Below are positions 5,941 to 6,441 of a stretch of DNA of 6,441 nucleotides, in pieces; position 1 is the first letter of the stretch, and every line of letters begins with the position of its first letter. Location: NCBI GenBank assembly GCA_934747325.1, contig CAKVGW010000076.1, positions 1 to 6,441 on the forward strand. The letters are read 5' to 3'. A model generated the notes under the pieces. It saw only the letters and a list, made by a program, of their open reading frames with translations, did not search any database and was not told the origin of the DNA. The position numbers and the translations under genes were made by a program. The stretch is from an uncultured Candidatus Melainabacteria bacterium (GTDB taxonomy: Bacteria; Cyanobacteriota; Vampirovibrionia; Gastranaerophilales; Gastranaerophilaceae).

Positions 5941-6045
5941 GGTGCAATTTTTTGCACCATTATCTGTTTTGCATTTGTGGCTTGCAAGCCCGTAAGTCTG
6001 GTTCAACATTTTCCTTGAACCCGACAATAATTTATTGTTTTGTCG
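5941..6045. repeat. Cluster of inverted repeats in the convergent intergenic region
   Basis: The 207-bp gap between the two convergent unknown genes holds several perfect hairpins in close order. These are GGTGCAA with TTGCACC (5941-5958, 4-base loop), the 12-bp palindrome GGCTTGCAAGCC (5979-5990), and GGTTCAA with TTGAACC (6000-6021, 8-base loop). CGACAA with TTGTCG (6022-6045) follows and contains an alternative ACAATAA/TTATTGT fold. A fifth hairpin (6042-6072) is listed as a terminator. Small open frames cross this stretch on both strands but look spurious. It could be an intergenic repeat, tandem terminators or an uncharacterised structured RNA. Nothing more specific is supported. Confidence 0.55.
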
Positions 6046-6083
6046 TGTTGGATGAGAATAGTTCAACACGACCGATTATTTTT
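6042..6083 (+). terminator. Probable intrinsic terminator for the plus-strand unknown gene
   Basis: GTCGTGTTGGA (6042-6052) pairs with TTCAACACGAC (6062-6072) in an 11-bp stem with one G-T pair and a 9-base loop. A T-rich run, ATTATTTTT, follows at 6075-6083. The T-run is on the plus side only, so it would stop transcription coming from the 5062-5868 gene. The T-run overlaps the stop codon of the opposing gene (6076-6078). It lies about 170 bases past the 5868 stop, rather far but with no gene between. Confidence 0.6.
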
Positions 6084-6441
6084 CAGAAAGTTTCTTTTCT
6101 AAATCGCTAATTAATTTATCTTTTATTTTGGTATCCATATTAACTTTTTTAATATGATCATAGCCGACTTTTTCATCATCTTTAAGTGCTTGTATCAAAT
6201 TCGCCTTAGAATTATAGCTTCTTTTTTTACAAAACTCTACTGCATCATCAATATTAAGTTTATTGGAAATATTTTTTATATCTCTATAAGACATTCCAAG
6301 TTTATGAAAAGTTTCAGAAATTAGTTCGTTTTCTTTTTCTGTGAATTTTTCTTTTCCACTTTGCGTTTTAACCAATTTCGACCAAGCATCTTTTATTGCG
6401 CTTTTTTCGGGCAAACCAATTTCAAATTGATAATTAAAACG
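6076..6441 (-). CDS. Unrecognised lysine-rich protein, C-terminal part (5' end outside window)
   Basis: The reading frame is open from the right edge to a TAA at 6078-6076, giving 121 codons. Residues upstream of the TTG at 6414 (FNYQFEIG) are in frame with no stop, so the gene most likely starts beyond the window. The visible part is very rich in Lys, Glu, Asp and Ser and appears to be soluble and mostly helical. The segment KLGMSYRDIKNISNKLNIDD has the spacing of a helix-turn-helix-like or small helical bundle unit, and the C-terminus (DTKIKDKLISDLEKKLSEK) looks like a short coiled coil. There is no membrane segment, catalytic motif or known domain that I can name. It is convergent with the 5062-5868 gene. 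Confidence 0.65.
   Translation of the reverse strand, partial: RFNYQFEIGLPEKSAIKDAWSKLVKTQSGKEKFTEKENELISETFHKLGMSYRDIKNISNKLNIDDAVEFCKKRSYNSKANLIQALKDDEKVGYDHIKKVNMDTKIKDKLISDLEKKLSEK

Noticed and set aside
6000..6021. GGTTCAA...TTGAACC read as the T-arm of a tRNA
   Set aside because: No acceptor, D or anticodon arm can be built around it; it is a simple hairpin.
5869..6110. Small open frames on both strands across the hairpin region
   Set aside because: They cross several inverted repeats and the terminator, have no ribosome site and show unnatural composition (Cys-rich, mixed), so they look like chance frames.
6076..6414. A complete 112-residue gene starting at the TTG at 6414
   Set aside because: The frame stays open to the window edge (FNYQFEIG upstream) and no ribosome site precedes the TTG, so a truncated longer gene is more likely.

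Overview
The window looks like part of the chromosome of an AT-rich, flagellated, double-membraned bacterium. The second membrane is inferred from flgA, a chaperone for the P-ring, which Gram-positive flagella lack. The low GC, the divergence of the flagellar proteins and the gene style would fit a non-photosynthetic relative of cyanobacteria (Gastranaerophilales/Vampirovibrionia). That placement is an impression, not shown by any marker here.

Bases 1-3054, minus strand, hold a flagellar operon read right to left. It starts with a small soluble lytic transglycosylase (3054-2506). Next come a FlgF-type rod protein (2502-1675), the distal rod protein FlgG (1504-719), and FlgA (from a GTG at 572, running off the left edge). 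The first two genes are 3 bp apart. The two later gaps are wide, and each is filled by a copy of the same hairpin-forming repeat (1541-1668 and 589-713). Each arm of the repeat is built from five 8-bp units of the type RGTTGAAA. These repeats are the most unusual feature of the window.

Bases 3055-3285 form the divergent control region between the flagellar operon and a plus-strand PilZ-domain protein (3286-3903), probably a cyclic-di-GMP-responsive motility regulator. The region holds a TetR-type palindrome (3195-3210) and a candidate promoter for the PilZ gene. The transglycosylase, rod proteins, FlgA and PilZ protein together form a motility cluster: rod construction through the cell wall, P-ring assembly and second-messenger control.

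Bases 3896-4909, minus strand, encode a type I-beta DAHP synthase (first step of the shikimate pathway). Its stop overlaps the end of the PilZ gene by 8 bp, tail to tail. Bases 5062-5868, plus strand, encode an unrecognised protein with several short hydrophobic stretches. It is followed by about 200 non-coding bases crowded with inverted repeats, one of which resembles a plus-strand terminator (6042-6083). A lysine-rich unrecognised protein runs in from the right edge on the minus strand (6441-6076). No tRNA, rRNA, CRISPR array, insertion sequence or phage gene was seen.
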